A stretch of DNA of 64,000 nucleotides from Tardiphaga sp. vice304 (GCF_007018905.1 NZ_CP041402.1:5258001-5322000); one strand, 5' to 3'; numbered from the stretch's first letter, positions 49,232 to 59,419 are shown. Made by a program: numbers and translations. The notes: generated by a model from the letters alone, not told the origin.

Positions 49232-50731
49232 ATGTTTCCGAAGCCGAAGCCCCTTCTCGTCCCCAACACCTATGCCTACGAATCCGAGCCGATGGTGAAG
49301 GCGACCGGTTTTCGCGAATACGACGCGCGCTGGCTGTTCGGCAAGGAAATCAACCTGATGGGCATTCAGGCGCTGGGCATGGGGCTCGGCCGACTGATCG
49401 CCGAACTCGGGCAGAAGCAGGAGATCGTCACCGGCCACGATTTCCGCGGCTATTCCGCCTCGATCAAATATGCGCTGATGACCGGCCTGATGGCTGCCGG
49501 CTGCAAGGTCCACGACATCGGCCTCGCGGTGACGCCGATGGCCTATTTCGCGCAGTTCGATCTCGACGTGCCCTGCGTCGCGATGGTCACCGCGTCGCAT
49601 AACGACAATGGCTGGACCGGCGTCAAGATGGGCATCAACCGCCCGATGACCTTCGGCCCGGACGAGATGAACCGCCTGAAGGAGATCGTGCTGAACGCCG
49701 AGTTCGACAACAAGCCCGGCGGCTCCTACCAGTTTCACGAGAACTATCCGGCGCGCTACATCGCCGATCTCACCAATCGCCCGAAGCTGAAGCGCAAGCT
49801 CAAGGTCGTGGTCGCCTGCGGCAACGGCACCGCCGGCGCGTTCTCGCCGCAGGTGATGGAAGCGATCGGCTGCGAGGTAATCCCGCTCGACGTCGAGCTC
49901 GATCACACGTTTCCGAAATACAATCCGAATCCCGAAGACATGGAGATGCTGCACGCGATCCGCGATGCCGTGCTCGAGCACAAGGCCGATGTCGGCCTCG
50001 GATTCGACGGAGACGGCGACCGCTGCGGCGTGGTCGATAACACCGGCGAGGAAATCTTTGCCGACAAGGTCGGCGTGATGCTGGCGCGCGACATGTCGGC
50101 GGTGATCAAGGACGCGACCTTCGTGGTCGACGTGAAGTCGACGGGCCTGTTCGTCACCGATCCGGTGCTGCAGGCGCAGGGCGCCAAGACCACCTACTGG
50201 AAGACCGGCCATTCCTACATGAAGCGCCGGACCTTCGAGACCAAGGCGCTGGCGGGCTTCGAGAAGTCCGGGCACTTCTTCTTCAATGCGCCGGTCGGCC
50301 GCGGCTATGATGACGGGCTCGTGTCGGCGATTGCGATCTGCGAGATGCTCGACCGCGCGCCGGGCAAGACCATGGCTGATCTCAAGGACGCGCTGCCGAA
50401 GACGTGGTCGTCGCCGACCATGTCGCCGCATTGCGCCGACGAGACCAAATACGGCGTCGTCGCCGACGTCGTGAAGCACTTCGAGGCCGCGCAGGCGAAT
50501 GGCGATCAGGTCGCCGGCCAGCCGATCCGCGATCTCGTCACGGTCAACGGCGTCCGCGTCACCTGCGCCGACGGCTCGTGGGGCCTGGTGCGGGCGTCAT
50601 CCAACAAGCCGGAACTGGTGGTGGTGGTCGAAAGCCCGGTGTCGGAGCAGCGTATGCACGACATGTTCGAGGCGATGAACGTGGTGCTGCGAACGCATGC
50701 GGAAGTCGGCGCGTACAACCAGACGATCTGA
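49232..50731 (+). CDS. Phosphoglucomutase/phosphomannomutase
   Basis: The 499-residue alpha-D-phosphohexomutase has the phosphoserine motif TASHNDNGWTG (Ser122), the Mg loop DGDGDRCG near 259, and the C-terminal phosphate-binding RASSNKPELVVV. It interconverts hexose 1- and 6-phosphates for polysaccharide or lipopolysaccharide precursors. I start at the ATG at 49232 behind GCGAGG. Whether glucose or mannose is preferred cannot be told from sequence. Confidence 0.92.
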   Translation: MFPKPKPLLVPNTYAYESEPMVKATGFREYDARWLFGKEINLMGIQALGMGLGRLIAELGQKQEIVTGHDFRGYSASIKYALMTGLMAAGCKVHDIGLAVTPMAYFAQFDLDVPCVAMVTASHNDNGWTGVKMGINRPMTFGPDEMNRLKEIVLNAEFDNKPGGSYQFHENYPARYIADLTNRPKLKRKLKVVVACGNGTAGAFSPQVMEAIGCEVIPLDVELDHTFPKYNPNPEDMEMLHAIRDAVLEHKADVGLGFDGDGDRCGVVDNTGEEIFADKVGVMLARDMSAVIKDATFVVDVKSTGLFVTDPVLQAQGAKTTYWKTGHSYMKRRTFETKALAGFEKSGHFFFNAPVGRGYDDGLVSAIAICEMLDRAPGKTMADLKDALPKTWSSPTMSPHCADETKYGVVADVVKHFEAAQANGDQVAGQPIRDLVTVNGVRVTCADGSWGLVRASSNKPELVVVVESPVSEQRMHDMFEAMNVVLRTHAEVGAYNQTI

Positions 50732-50748
50732 GGAGCGGCGCGGCTCTT

Positions 50749-50945
50749 TCTTCCCCTCTCCCACGGCCGCCGCATAGTGGCGGCTGGCGGGAGAGGGTGG
50801 CTCGAAGCCCCGCGAAGCGGGGTTCGAGACGGGAGAGGGGGCGCTTGCCGCAAAGCACCGTCGCTAGCGGCTTTCCCTCTCCCGCCTCGCTACGCTCGGC
50901 ACTCTCTGCCATGACGCAAAGCTTCGCTTTGCTGGGGGAGAGGAA
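50749..50945. repeat. Interspersed palindromic element, composite copy
   Basis: CCCCTCTCCCACGG and GGCGGGAGAGGG at the left and CCCTCTCCCGCC and GGGGGAGAGG at the right carry the same arms as other copies, with an extra hairpin (CCCCGCGAAGCGGGG). It separates the mutase gene from the convergent chemoreceptor gene. Confidence 0.85.
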
Positions 50946-50953
50946 AAAAAGGA

Positions 50954-52423
50954 CTACGCCGCGCGGACCGAGGCCAGGAAGCCGTCCACTTCCGAGCGCA
51001 GCCGCTCCGATTGCGCGGACAGGCCGTTAGCCGCGCCGAGCAGCTTCGACGCCGCAGCACCCGCTTCCGAGGAGGCCTGGGCGACGCCACCGATATTGTC
51101 ATTGACCTCGCTGGTGCCGCTGGCAGCCTGCTGCACGTTGCCCGAAATCTCGCGGGTCGCCGCGCCCTGTTCCTCGACGGCAGAGGCGATCGCGTTGCTG
51201 ATGTCGTTGATCTCGGCAATGGTGTTGCCGATCGCCAGAATCGCGGCCACGGCCTGACCGGTGGCGGCCTGGATGCTCTGCACCTGCGCCGAAATCTCTC
51301 CGGTGGCCTGCGCGGTCTGGTTGGCCAGCGCCTTCACTTCAGAGGCAACCACGGCGAAACCGCGACCGTGCTCGCCGGCGCGCGCCGCCTCGATGGTCGC
51401 GTTGAGGGCCAGCAGGTTGGTCTGGCTGGCGATGTTCTGGATCAACGTCACGACGTCGCCGATCTTTTGCGTATCGCCGGCCAAGCACTCGACCACGGCA
51501 TTGGTGCGGCGCGCCTCTTCGGCGGCCTTGCCGGTAACTTCCGCAGAACGGGCTGCCTGATGAGCGATCTCACTGATCGAGGCCGAGAGTTGCTCAGTGG
51601 CCGACGCCACGGTGCCAACATTCATGGAGGCCTGCCGGGAGGCCGCGGCCGCGGCGTCGGTCTGGCGCGACGTCTCCTCGCTGTTGCAGCTCATCACCGC
51701 CGACATGCCCTGCATTTCGACGGCCGCCACGGCGACGGCCTCGACGATATGCCCGATCTTGCGCTCGAAGGCATCGGCCAGGCCGCGCAGGGCGGCGTCC
51801 GATTCCAGCTTGGCGCGGCGCTCGGCCTCGCCACGCTCGGCGTTGGCGCGGGCTTCTGCGGCGTTTGCCATGTCGGCCTCCGCGGTCTTCGCAGCCGTGG
51901 TCGCAAACAGCCGCTCGAGCTGGTGGGCAAGCCAGACCAGCACGCCGGCTTCCATCACCAGCACCACGGCATGCAGAACGACGCGGCCGAGATCGCTGCC
52001 GCCCGGGAAGATCGCCGCGGGGACCAGGAAGTTCAGAGCCAGGTGATGCAGCGCCACCGCCACGGTGCCGGCCACCACCGTCCGATAATCGCAATAGGCG
52101 ACCAGGCAGGCCAGTGCGGCGAAGAAGTACATGTGGACGTCGATCTGCCATGCGTGGCCGGCCAACTGGTAAGTAAACATCGAGACGCCGCCCATCACCG
52201 CGACCGCGACCACCAGGCACGTCGATAGGCCGTTGCCGCTCGTTTTCCACGAAGCCGTCGCCACGGCGGCAAGGATCGCGGTGAACAGCGTCGGCAGCAG
52301 CCAGTCGCCGCCGCGCGTCATGCCGATGGCCAAGGCGATCGGCACATGCAGCCAGAGCAGCGCGATCAGCATCTTGCTGGCGGTTTCACGGAGCGCGTCG
52401 AGACCGCTATTGCCGAGAGTCAT
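50954..52423 (-). CDS. Methyl-accepting chemotaxis protein
   Basis: The 489-residue chemoreceptor has an N-terminal region of about six membrane helices to residue 175 instead of a periplasmic sensor, a short linker, then the coiled-coil signalling domain with the hairpin tip [20 protein letters not shown]. The membrane part may itself sense a hydrophobic or energy-related signal. I start at the ATG at 52423; a TTG two codons upstream is nearly flush with the AAGGAC. It is coupled to the small membrane protein gene upstream (gap two bases). Confidence 0.92.
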   Translation of the reverse strand: MTLGNSGLDALRETASKMLIALLWLHVPIALAIGMTRGGDWLLPTLFTAILAAVATASWKTSGNGLSTCLVVAVAVMGGVSMFTYQLAGHAWQIDVHMYFFAALACLVAYCDYRTVVAGTVAVALHHLALNFLVPAAIFPGGSDLGRVVLHAVVLVMEAGVLVWLAHQLERLFATTAAKTAEADMANAAEARANAERGEAERRAKLESDAALRGLADAFERKIGHIVEAVAVAAVEMQGMSAVMSCNSEETSRQTDAAAAASRQASMNVGTVASATEQLSASISEIAHQAARSAEVTGKAAEEARRTNAVVECLAGDTQKIGDVVTLIQNIASQTNLLALNATIEAARAGEHGRGFAVVASEVKALANQTAQATGEISAQVQSIQAATGQAVAAILAIGNTIAEINDISNAIASAVEEQGAATREISGNVQQAASGTSEVNDNIGGVAQASSEAGAAASKLLGAANGLSAQSERLRSEVDGFLASVRAA

Positions 52424-52425
52424 CG

Positions 52426-52776
52426 TCAAATGTCCTTGTTGATATCGGTGAAGCAGGCGGCAATCGCCTGGGGATCAACAGCCAGCCATACGCCGGCGTC
52501 ACGCAATCGCGTCAGGCCGTTGCTGTCGTCCGGTCGCACGATCAGAATTGAGCTCAGCGCGCTGGTGCGCACGATCGCCGCATTGGCCGACGCCGTGGCT
52601 AGAAATACCTGCTGCGTGCTCCACCACGGCGGGAACGCCACCGCGACGACCTCGGCCCCGGCACGCACCTGCAACGACAGAGCGGCAACCGCGATCCAGC
52701 TGACGAGCAGCAAGAGCCCGGCGTTCAACCACGCCGGCCATCTGGTCCCCGTATCGAGTTGCGCAATCCGCCCCAT
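52426..52776 (-). CDS. Small unknown membrane-anchored protein upstream of the chemoreceptor
   Basis: The 116-residue protein has one membrane helix ([20 protein letters not shown], residues about 17-36) and a predicted periplasmic domain with many Ala/Val residues ([18 protein letters not shown], then [20 protein letters not shown]). No family is recognised. Its stop lies two bases before the chemoreceptor ATG, so the two genes are surely one unit. It may be a periplasmic partner or modulator of the receptor. Confidence 0.75.
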   Translation of the reverse strand: MGRIAQLDTGTRWPAWLNAGLLLLVSWIAVAALSLQVRAGAEVVAVAFPPWWSTQQVFLATASANAAIVRTSALSSILIVRPDDSNGLTRLRDAGVWLAVDPQAIAACFTDINKDI

Positions 52777-52897
52777 ATGCCCGGAGTAGCCCTACAAGAC
52801 TAATCGAGCATGAACGGTGAAACACCGGGATACTACGGTGTCGTCGACGAGCAGGTATCATTGTAGCCGAAGCTGGTATCCTGTGCGGCGATAGTCA

Positions 52898-53407
52898 TCA
52901 TGCCGCAGGCATCGCCGGCACCGGCAGCGCCGTCACCGACTTGATCTTCTCCATCGCGAAACGCGAGGTGACGTTCTTGAGCGACACCGCAGCGATCAGC
53001 TTCTTGTAGAAAATATCGTAGCTCTGCATGTCGGCGACGACGACGCGCAGCATGTAGTCGACGTCGCCGGCCATCCGGTAGAATTCCATCACCTCGGGCA
53101 TCGCGCTGACGGCGTCGGCGAATTTCTTCAGCCAGGCGTCGGAATGGTCGCCGCTTTCCACCGAAACAAATACCGAAAGACCCAGCCCGATCTTGTTCTG
53201 GTCGACCAGGGCCACCCGGCGCAGGATCACGCCGTCGGCCTCCAGCCGCTGGATCCGCTTCCAGCACGGCGTCGACGACAGTCCCACGCGATCGCCGATT
53301 TCGGCGACCGACAGCGAGGCGTCTTCCTGCAACACCATCAGGATCTTGCGATCGATGGCATCGAGGCGGCGGGTGGATTCCGGTAGCGGAGTGGCGAGAT
53401 CGGTCAT
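52898..53407 (-). CDS. Lrp/AsnC family transcriptional regulator
   Basis: The 169-residue regulator has an N-terminal winged HTH (LDAIDRKILMVLQEDASLSV, then VGLSSTPCWKRIQRLEADGV) and a C-terminal RAM ligand-binding domain (EVMEFYRMAGDVDYMLRVVV). It would bind an amino acid and control nearby or distant amino-acid genes. No metabolic target is adjacent, since the next gene upstream is a PfkB kinase on the same strand. Confidence 0.92.
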   Translation of the reverse strand: MTDLATPLPESTRRLDAIDRKILMVLQEDASLSVAEIGDRVGLSSTPCWKRIQRLEADGVILRRVALVDQNKIGLGLSVFVSVESGDHSDAWLKKFADAVSAMPEVMEFYRMAGDVDYMLRVVVADMQSYDIFYKKLIAAVSLKNVTSRFAMEKIKSVTALPVPAMPAA

Positions 53408-53506
53408 GGGAAGAACTTTGTTCTAATATTGAGGCCAGGAACCCTCATACATAGAACATTATTCCAAATCAAGCCCGAGTTCTCGGCAACATCAGGCCAA
53501 ACCGCC

Positions 53507-54415
53507 TCACTTGGCCAAAAGCTCTTCCACTTCAGCGCGTTGCGGGCAGGCAAAGGCGCCACCGTGGCGCGTGCATTTCAGCGCCGCCGCGGCGGAAGCG
53601 AAGCGAAGCGCCTCGGGGATGGAGCTGCCGGCCGCAAATTCCAACGCGAAGGCGCCATGGAAGATGTCGCCGGCCCCCAGCGTGTCCACGGTATGGACCG
53701 GAAACGCCGGCGTGCGCTGCAGCTCGTGCTTGTCGTCGAGCCACAGCGTGCCCTTCGGGCCGAGCGTCACCGCCAGGAACGACGTGGTGTGCTTGGCCAT
53801 CTTGCGCAACGCGGCCCCGTCGTCGGTGATCCCCGCGGTGCCCTGCAGCGCCTCATCAGAGAAGATCAGATGCGACGAGGCGCTGAGCAGGCCCTCGCTC
53901 AGCGACATCGTGCTGTCGATATCGACGACCACGGGAATGCCGCGACGGCGCGCTTCGTGGCAGAGGTCGGTGCTGAAGCCAGCGCAGCGGCTCTCGATCA
54001 GGATGGCGTCGCAATCCTTGAGCAGCACGTCTGCAGAAGGCAGTTTCACCTTCCACAATTCGGGATCGCGGAACGAGATGATGGTGCGCTCGCCGGAGGG
54101 GTCCATCATGATGCCGGAGATCGGCGTCACCAGGCCGGGCATGTGCACCAGATGCGTGGTGTCGATACCCTCTTTGGCGAGGTCGTCGAAAATATACTGG
54201 CTGGAGGACTCGCCCGCGTCGCCCATCGGGCCGGTCAGCAGGGCATGGCCGCCGAGCCGGTTGATGCCGATCGCGGCATTCAGCGCATTGCCGCCACAGA
54301 TCTGCGCAAAGCGGTCGGCGTGGAATTTCTGGCCGCGGCCGGGGACCGCCTGGACGCCGAAGGTGAGGTCGCGTACCGGCATGCCGATGCACAGGATGTT
54401 CTTTTTCGAGCTCAT
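53507..54415 (-). CDS. PfkB-family sugar kinase
   Basis: The 302-residue kinase shows the N-terminal pattern CGGNALNAAIGINRLGG and the C-terminal PfkB signature DTLGAGDIFHGAFALEFA, with the catalytic Asp in GAGD. It phosphorylates a sugar, nucleoside or related alcohol; the substrate is not clear. It follows the nudC gene by 19 bases and may be co-transcribed with it. Confidence 0.92.
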   Translation of the reverse strand: MSSKKNILCIGMPVRDLTFGVQAVPGRGQKFHADRFAQICGGNALNAAIGINRLGGHALLTGPMGDAGESSSQYIFDDLAKEGIDTTHLVHMPGLVTPISGIMMDPSGERTIISFRDPELWKVKLPSADVLLKDCDAILIESRCAGFSTDLCHEARRRGIPVVVDIDSTMSLSEGLLSASSHLIFSDEALQGTAGITDDGAALRKMAKHTTSFLAVTLGPKGTLWLDDKHELQRTPAFPVHTVDTLGAGDIFHGAFALEFAAGSSIPEALRFASAAAALKCTRHGGAFACPQRAEVEELLAK

Positions 54416-54434
54416 GACGTTTCCCCGGTAGGTC

Positions 54435-55370
54435 TCAGGCCGGCTGCAGCCAGCGGCCGAGCAGATGATGGGCGATGGCGAAGGGATGCGGTCCGGCGAT
54501 CCCGTCGGGGTGTTCGCGGTTCAGCATCAACGTCGCCTCGTCCCGGTCAAACCACCGGGCGTCTTCAAGTTCCATGCGGTCGATGGTAATCGAATCCGTC
54601 AAAGCGCGCGCCTGGCAGCCGATCATCAGCGACGACGGATACGGCCACGGCTGCGTCATGTAATAGGTCACGTCGGTGCAGCGGATGCCGGCCTCTTCGA
54701 ATATCTCGCGGCGAACCGCGTCCTCGATGGTTTCGGCGGCCTCGATGAAGCCGGCGAGGCACGAATACATGCCGGGCGGAAACTGCTTCTGTCGGCCGAG
54801 CAGGCATTTGTCGCCGTTCTCCACCAGCATGATGGCCACCGGATCGGTGCGCGGAAAGTGCTCGATCTTGCAACTGGGACAGACGCGCTTCCAGCCGCCC
54901 TCCGCCATCGCGGAACGCACGCCGCAATTGGCGCAGAAGCCGTGGCGCTGATGCCACGACACCAGCGACTTGGCCATCGCGATCGCCGAAAGCTGGTCCG
55001 GCGGCACCACGCCCTGCATCGCCATGCCGCGCAGCTCGGACAATACGTAGTCCTGGCGGGTCAGCAGCGCTTCCACCGCCGGCGCTGATATTCCCATGCC
55101 GAACACCGCGGCGCCGTCGCGCAGCCCGAGGAAGATGGTGCCGGGATTAGCGCCGGCCTGCAGCGCCTCGGGAACGGTCAGCAGTGGCCGCGGGCCATTC
55201 GGTTGCTGCTTCAGCACCAGCGAATCGCGATGCACCACATAGGCGCGACTGTCGCGGTGGGCCTCCAGCGCGAACAGTTTTTCGTCGCTGAAGCGCAGAT
55301 GCGCGGCGCGGTCGAGCTGGTGCGAGACGAACGCCGGATGGTCCAGCGGAAACAAATCATTGGGTGTCAT
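54435..55370 (-). CDS. nudC: NAD+ diphosphatase (Nudix)
   Basis: The 311-residue Nudix hydrolase has a zinc ribbon (CANCG and CPSC), the full Nudix box GX5EX7REUXEEXGU starting at GFIEAAETIEDAVRREIFEE, and the NudC-specific TQPWPYPSSLM motif (usually SQPWPFPxS). It cleaves NAD(H) and can remove NAD caps from RNA. It lies between a HIT-family gene and a PfkB kinase on the same strand. Confidence 0.95.
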   Translation of the reverse strand: MTPNDLFPLDHPAFVSHQLDRAAHLRFSDEKLFALEAHRDSRAYVVHRDSLVLKQQPNGPRPLLTVPEALQAGANPGTIFLGLRDGAAVFGMGISAPAVEALLTRQDYVLSELRGMAMQGVVPPDQLSAIAMAKSLVSWHQRHGFCANCGVRSAMAEGGWKRVCPSCKIEHFPRTDPVAIMLVENGDKCLLGRQKQFPPGMYSCLAGFIEAAETIEDAVRREIFEEAGIRCTDVTYYMTQPWPYPSSLMIGCQARALTDSITIDRMELEDARWFDRDEATLMLNREHPDGIAGPHPFAIAHHLLGRWLQPA

Positions 55371-55373
55371 GGG

Positions 55374-55796
55374 TCAACCAAGCCAGATCTTGCGGCGCAG
55401 TTCGCTGATGAAGCGCTGCACTTCGGCGGCATCGTGGGCGAGCGGCGGCATCACGCCCCACACCGGCCGCGGCCAGGCGGCGTCCGAGGTGCGGCGCGCG
55501 ATGATGTGGACGTGCAGCTGCGGCACGACGTTGCCAAGCGCCGCGACGTTGAGCTTGTCGCATTGGGTGATCTCTTTCAGCGCGCGGCCGACGCGATTGA
55601 TCTCGGTCATCAACTGACCCTGCGCGACCTCGTCGAGATCGATGATCTCGACCGTATCGACGCGGCGCGGCACCAGCATCAGCCAGGGATAATGCGCGTC
55701 CTTGACCACCAGCACGCGGCTGAGCGGCAGATCGCCGATGTCGATGGTGTCTTTCTGCAATTGTGGGTGCAGCGACCAGGTCGAAGAGGAGGTCAT
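55374..55796 (-). CDS. HIT family nucleotide-binding protein
   Basis: The 140-residue protein carries the histidine-triad region NVVPQLHVHIIARR (HxHxx type) and the HIT fold segment WLMLVPRRVDTVEIIDLDEV. Such proteins hydrolyse nucleotidyl adducts such as Ap4A or AMP-lysine. I start at the ATG at 55796; upstream frame is unsupported. It lies three bases before nudC, which also acts on nucleotides, suggesting co-transcription. Confidence 0.9.
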   Translation of the reverse strand: MTSSSTWSLHPQLQKDTIDIGDLPLSRVLVVKDAHYPWLMLVPRRVDTVEIIDLDEVAQGQLMTEINRVGRALKEITQCDKLNVAALGNVVPQLHVHIIARRTSDAAWPRPVWGVMPPLAHDAAEVQRFISELRRKIWLG

Positions 55797-55892
55797 GGGG
55801 ATTCCGGATGAGGCTGCAGGGAGTCTAGAGGGTTTTGCGGGGACGGCAAACGGGTATCGGTGGCCCATAACGTTGCGGCATTTGCCGAGGTG

Positions 55893-56276
55893 CTATTGCG
55901 CCAGCATCGGCCATGCGATCCAGCTGATGATCGCGATGCAGGCGATCCAGATCGCCACGATGATCACCGCCCCCGCCCGACTGACCGGCTTGGCGCGATC
56001 CTGCGCCGCCGCGCGGAATTCCGCCATCAGGTCCGGCGGAATCAGGCGCACCGCCAGCAGAATGCCGAGCGGGACCAGCACGAGATCGTCGAGATAGCCG
56101 ACCACCGGGATGAAATCCGGAATCAGATCGATCGGACTGAGCGCATAGGCGGCCACAACGGCCGCGACCGCCTTGGCGATCCACGGCACCCGCGGGTCGC
56201 GCGCGGCCAGCCACAGCGCCAGAACATCGCGCACGATTCCGCGCGCCCATTGCCTGACCTGACCGAGCATCGCCAT
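55893..56276 (-). CDS. YkvA (DUF1232) family membrane protein
   Basis: The 127-residue protein has the DUF1232 signature YALSPIDLIPDFIPVVGYLD, followed by DDLVLVPLGI, and a C-terminal membrane helix (AVIIVAIWIACIAIISWIAW). The family's function is unknown. I start at the ATG at 56276 with GGAGG upstream; a longer frame would run into the SRP RNA region. It diverges from the SRP RNA. Confidence 0.88.
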   Translation of the reverse strand: MAMLGQVRQWARGIVRDVLALWLAARDPRVPWIAKAVAAVVAAYALSPIDLIPDFIPVVGYLDDLVLVPLGILLAVRLIPPDLMAEFRAAAQDRAKPVSRAGAVIIVAIWIACIAIISWIAWPMLAQ

Positions 56277-56373
56277 GGCTCCCTGCCTCCGGGCCAATTT
56301 GAATTCGCAGGCGGTCCCGGCGCAAGCCCCGCTTGCTTTCCGCCCGCTTTGGCCCCAAATAAGCCCCGGGAGA

Positions 56374-56470
56374 TTGGCGGTGGACGAGCCACTCGCCAAT
56401 CGGGTCAGGTCCGGAAGGAAGCAGCCCTAACGAGATCCGGATCGGGTCGCTCGTCAGTCTCCTACTTGTT
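56374..56470 (+). ncRNA. ffs: Signal recognition particle RNA (small bacterial type)
   Basis: The conserved apical domain GTCAGGTCCGGAAGGAAGCAG with CCCTAACGAGATCC is plain, and GACGAGC (56383) pairs with GCTCGTC (56449-56455) at the base. This is the 4.5S RNA that binds Ffh. End positions are approximate. It lies upstream of dnaX on the same strand. Confidence 0.93.
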
Positions 56471-56596
56471 TTGTCGAGCAAAATCAGTGCTCTGCTCGAT
56501 CAGAAGACCAGCACTTTCGGCAGCGACCGGTTTGCCGTCCCGCCGCCCGTTGTTCCGCAATCCGGCCCCTTGAGACAACACATTGCGGATTGATCG

Positions 56597-58456
56597 ATGA
56601 CCGACGCCGGCTTGCCTGTCCCGCCCACCGATGACACGCAGGGCGGCTTCGACATCGGCGGTGCGCCCGCCGTCGGCAAGCCCTACCGCGTCCTCGCCCG
56701 CAAATATCGCCCAAACAGCTTCGACGACCTGATCGGCCAGGACGCGCTGGTCCGCACCGTCTCCAATGCGTTCGAGACCGGGCGAATTCCGCAGGCCTGG
56801 ATCCTCACCGGCGTGCGCGGCGTCGGCAAGACCACCACCGCGCGCATTCTGGCGCGCGCACTGAATTACGAACTGGCCGACGGCTCGATCAAAGGCCCGA
56901 CCATCCAGATGCCCGGCCTTGGCGTGCACTGCCAGTCGATCATGGAAAGCCGTCACATCGACGTGCTGGAAATGGACGCCGCGTCGCATACCGGCGTCGA
57001 CGACGTCCGCCAGATCAATGACAGCGTGCGCTATGCGCCGTCTAGCGCGCGCTACAAGGTCTACATCATCGACGAAGTCCACATGCTGTCGACGGCGGCG
57101 TTCAACGCCTTCCTGAAGACGCTGGAGGAGCCGCCGGAACACGCCAAATTCGTGTTCGCCACCACCGAAATCCGCAAAGTTCCGGTGACGATCCTGTCGC
57201 GCTGCCAGCGCTTCGATTTGCGCCGCGTCGATGCCGACGTGCTGATGAAGCATCTGGCGAATATTGCAGGCAAAGAGAACGTCGAGGTCGAGCCGGAAGC
57301 GCTGGGGATCATCGCCCGCGCCGCCGAAGGCTCGGTGCGCGATTCGCTGTCGCTGTTCGACCAGGCGATCGCGCATGCGGCCGGCACCGTGCGCGCCGAT
57401 TCGGTGCGGCAGATGCTGGGCCTGGCCGACCGTACGAGGGTCATCGACCTGTTCGATTCGCTGGCGCGCGGCGACATCGCCAGCGCTTTCGCCGAATTCC
57501 GCGAGCAATATGACGTCGGCGCCGACCCGATCGCGGTGCTGTCGGATCTTGCCGAATTCGTCAATTTCGTCACCCGCGTGAAGATCGTCCCGGCCACCGC
57601 CGACAATGTCGCGTTCGGCGAGACCGAGCGGCTGCGCGCGCGCGACTATGCCTCGAAGCTGTCGATGCGCGTGCTGTCGCGGATGTGGCAGATGCTGCTG
57701 AAGGGCATCACCGAGGTGCAGGGCGCGACGCGCCCCGCCGCGGCCGCCGAGATGGTACTGGTGCGGATCGCCTATGTCGCCGACCTGCCGACGCCGGACG
57801 AGGCGATCAAGATGATCGGCCAGAATAATGGCGGATCGGCGCCGATGATCGGCGGCAACGGCAATGGAGGCGGTGCGTCGTCATCGTCAGGTTCGACGGT
57901 ATCGTCGATGCCATCCTCTTCGCCGCGCGCTTCGCTGCAGCGTGGCGGCGTCGAGATGTCGCCGCGCCCCCAGATGAGCGCGCCGGCACCGGCCGCCGCG
58001 CAGCCCGCCGTGCTGACGATCTCGACCTTTCCCGAACTGGTGGCCCTGGCCGGCGCCAAACGCGACCTGATGGTGCGCGCCGCACTCGAAGCCGACGTCC
58101 GGCTTATCAGGATAGAGGACGGCCGGCTTGAGCTCGCGATGGAGCGCACCGCGTCCCGCACGCTGATCAACGATCTTTCGCGAAAGCTCGAGCAGTGGAC
58201 CGGCCGGCGCTGGAGCGTGATCGTTTCCAACGAAGAAGGCCAGCCGACGCTGCGTTGGCAACTTGACCAGCAGAAGGACGCCCGCAAGCAAGCAGCTCTA
58301 GCCGACCCGCGGGTACAGGAAGTACTGGCGCGGTTTCCCGGCACGGAAGTGACGGTGCGCCCGATTGTTCAAGAATTGCCAGGCACCGGCACCACCGACG
58401 CCGACCTTACCGGCGAGGACTCGACCGACGCGCTCGAAAGCGACGACGATCTCTAG
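56597..58456 (+). CDS. dnaX: DNA polymerase III subunit gamma/tau
   Basis: The 619-residue clamp-loader ATPase has Walker A TGVRGVGKTTTARI, DEVH-type YIIDEVHMLS, sensor-1 ATTEIRKVPVTILSRCQRFD, and a C-terminal tau-like extension that is Gly/Ser-rich from about 410 before a folded domain (LVALAGAKRDLMVRAALEAD). The zinc-binding insert between Walker A and B keeps only one cysteine (GVHCQSIME) of the usual four. It is the first gene of dnaX-ybaB-recR. Confidence 0.96.
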   Translation: MTDAGLPVPPTDDTQGGFDIGGAPAVGKPYRVLARKYRPNSFDDLIGQDALVRTVSNAFETGRIPQAWILTGVRGVGKTTTARILARALNYELADGSIKGPTIQMPGLGVHCQSIMESRHIDVLEMDAASHTGVDDVRQINDSVRYAPSSARYKVYIIDEVHMLSTAAFNAFLKTLEEPPEHAKFVFATTEIRKVPVTILSRCQRFDLRRVDADVLMKHLANIAGKENVEVEPEALGIIARAAEGSVRDSLSLFDQAIAHAAGTVRADSVRQMLGLADRTRVIDLFDSLARGDIASAFAEFREQYDVGADPIAVLSDLAEFVNFVTRVKIVPATADNVAFGETERLRARDYASKLSMRVLSRMWQMLLKGITEVQGATRPAAAAEMVLVRIAYVADLPTPDEAIKMIGQNNGGSAPMIGGNGNGGGASSSSGSTVSSMPSSSPRASLQRGGVEMSPRPQMSAPAPAAAQPAVLTISTFPELVALAGAKRDLMVRAALEADVRLIRIEDGRLELAMERTASRTLINDLSRKLEQWTGRRWSVIVSNEEGQPTLRWQLDQQKDARKQAALADPRVQEVLARFPGTEVTVRPIVQELPGTGTTDADLTGEDSTDALESDDDL

Positions 58457-58474
58457 ACACGCAAGGATACGCCC

Positions 58475-58795
58475 ATGGCTGATTTTCTCGGCATGATGAA
58501 GCAGGCAGCGCAGCTGCAGTCGAAGATGAAGGCGATGCAGGACGAGCTCGAGCACGTCGAGGTCGAGGGCCTGTCCGGCGGCGGCCTCGTCACGGTCCGC
58601 ATGACGGCGAAGATGGAAGTCAAGAACGTCAAGATCGACCCGTCGCTGGTCAAGGCCGACGAGATCGAGATTCTCGAAGACCTGCTGGTCACCGCGCTCA
58701 ATGATGCCCGCCGCAAGGCCGAGGCCGCCATGGCGGAGAAGATGCAGTCGCTGACCGGTGGCATGGGCCTGCCGCCGGGGCTGGGCCTCACCTGA
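58475..58795 (+). CDS. YbaB/EbfC nucleoid-associated protein
   Basis: The 106-residue protein matches the YbaB/EbfC family in length and in [34 protein letters not shown] and the C-terminal [20 protein letters not shown]. It binds DNA as a dimer. GGATACGCCC precedes the ATG. It lies 18 bases after dnaX and one base before recR, the standard order. Confidence 0.95.
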   Translation: MADFLGMMKQAAQLQSKMKAMQDELEHVEVEGLSGGGLVTVRMTAKMEVKNVKIDPSLVKADEIEILEDLLVTALNDARRKAEAAMAEKMQSLTGGMGLPPGLGLT

Positions 58796-58796
58796 G

Positions 58797-59402
58797 ATGG
58801 CCGCTGGCGTCGCCGGACCGGAAATCGAAAGGCTGATCCAGCTCCTGGCGCGCTTGCCGGGGCTTGGCCCGCGCTCGGCGCGGCGCGCGGCCTTGCACCT
58901 GATCAAGAAGCGCGAGGCGTTGATGGCGCCGCTCGCCGGCGCGCTGCAGGTGGCGATCGATAAAATCCAGGTCTGCAAAAGCTGCGGCAACATCGATACG
59001 CAGAATCCGTGCACGATCTGCACCGATCCGCGCCGCGACCCCGCGACCATCGTGGTGGTCGCCGATGTTTCGGATTTGTGGGCGCTCGAACGCGCAAATG
59101 CCACAACCGGACGCTATCACGTTCTCGGCGCCACATTGTCGCCGCTGGATGGCGTGGGTCCCGACGATCTGACCATCGATGCGCTGGTCGCGCGCAGCCA
59201 TGACCCCATGGTGACGGAAATCATCCTGGCGCTGAATGCCACGGTCGATGGCCAGACCACAGCACATTACATCACCGACCTCCTGACGGAGGCCGGCGTC
59301 AAAATCACCCGGCTGGCGCATGGCGTGCCGGTCGGCGGCGAACTTGATTATCTCGACGAAGGCACGCTGTCGGCTGCGATGAAGCAGCGGACGCTGTTCT
59401 AG
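58797..59402 (+). CDS. recR: Recombination mediator RecR
   Basis: The 201-residue protein shows the HhH motif [20 protein letters not shown], a C4 zinc finger ([16 protein letters not shown]) and a Toprim domain ([31 protein letters not shown]). It acts with RecO and RecF in gap repair. The start at 58797 directly follows the ybaB stop. Confidence 0.96.
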   Translation: MAAGVAGPEIERLIQLLARLPGLGPRSARRAALHLIKKREALMAPLAGALQVAIDKIQVCKSCGNIDTQNPCTICTDPRRDPATIVVVADVSDLWALERANATTGRYHVLGATLSPLDGVGPDDLTIDALVARSHDPMVTEIILALNATVDGQTTAHYITDLLTEAGVKITRLAHGVPVGGELDYLDEGTLSAAMKQRTLF

Positions 59403-59419
59403 ACACTGGAAGAAACTGA

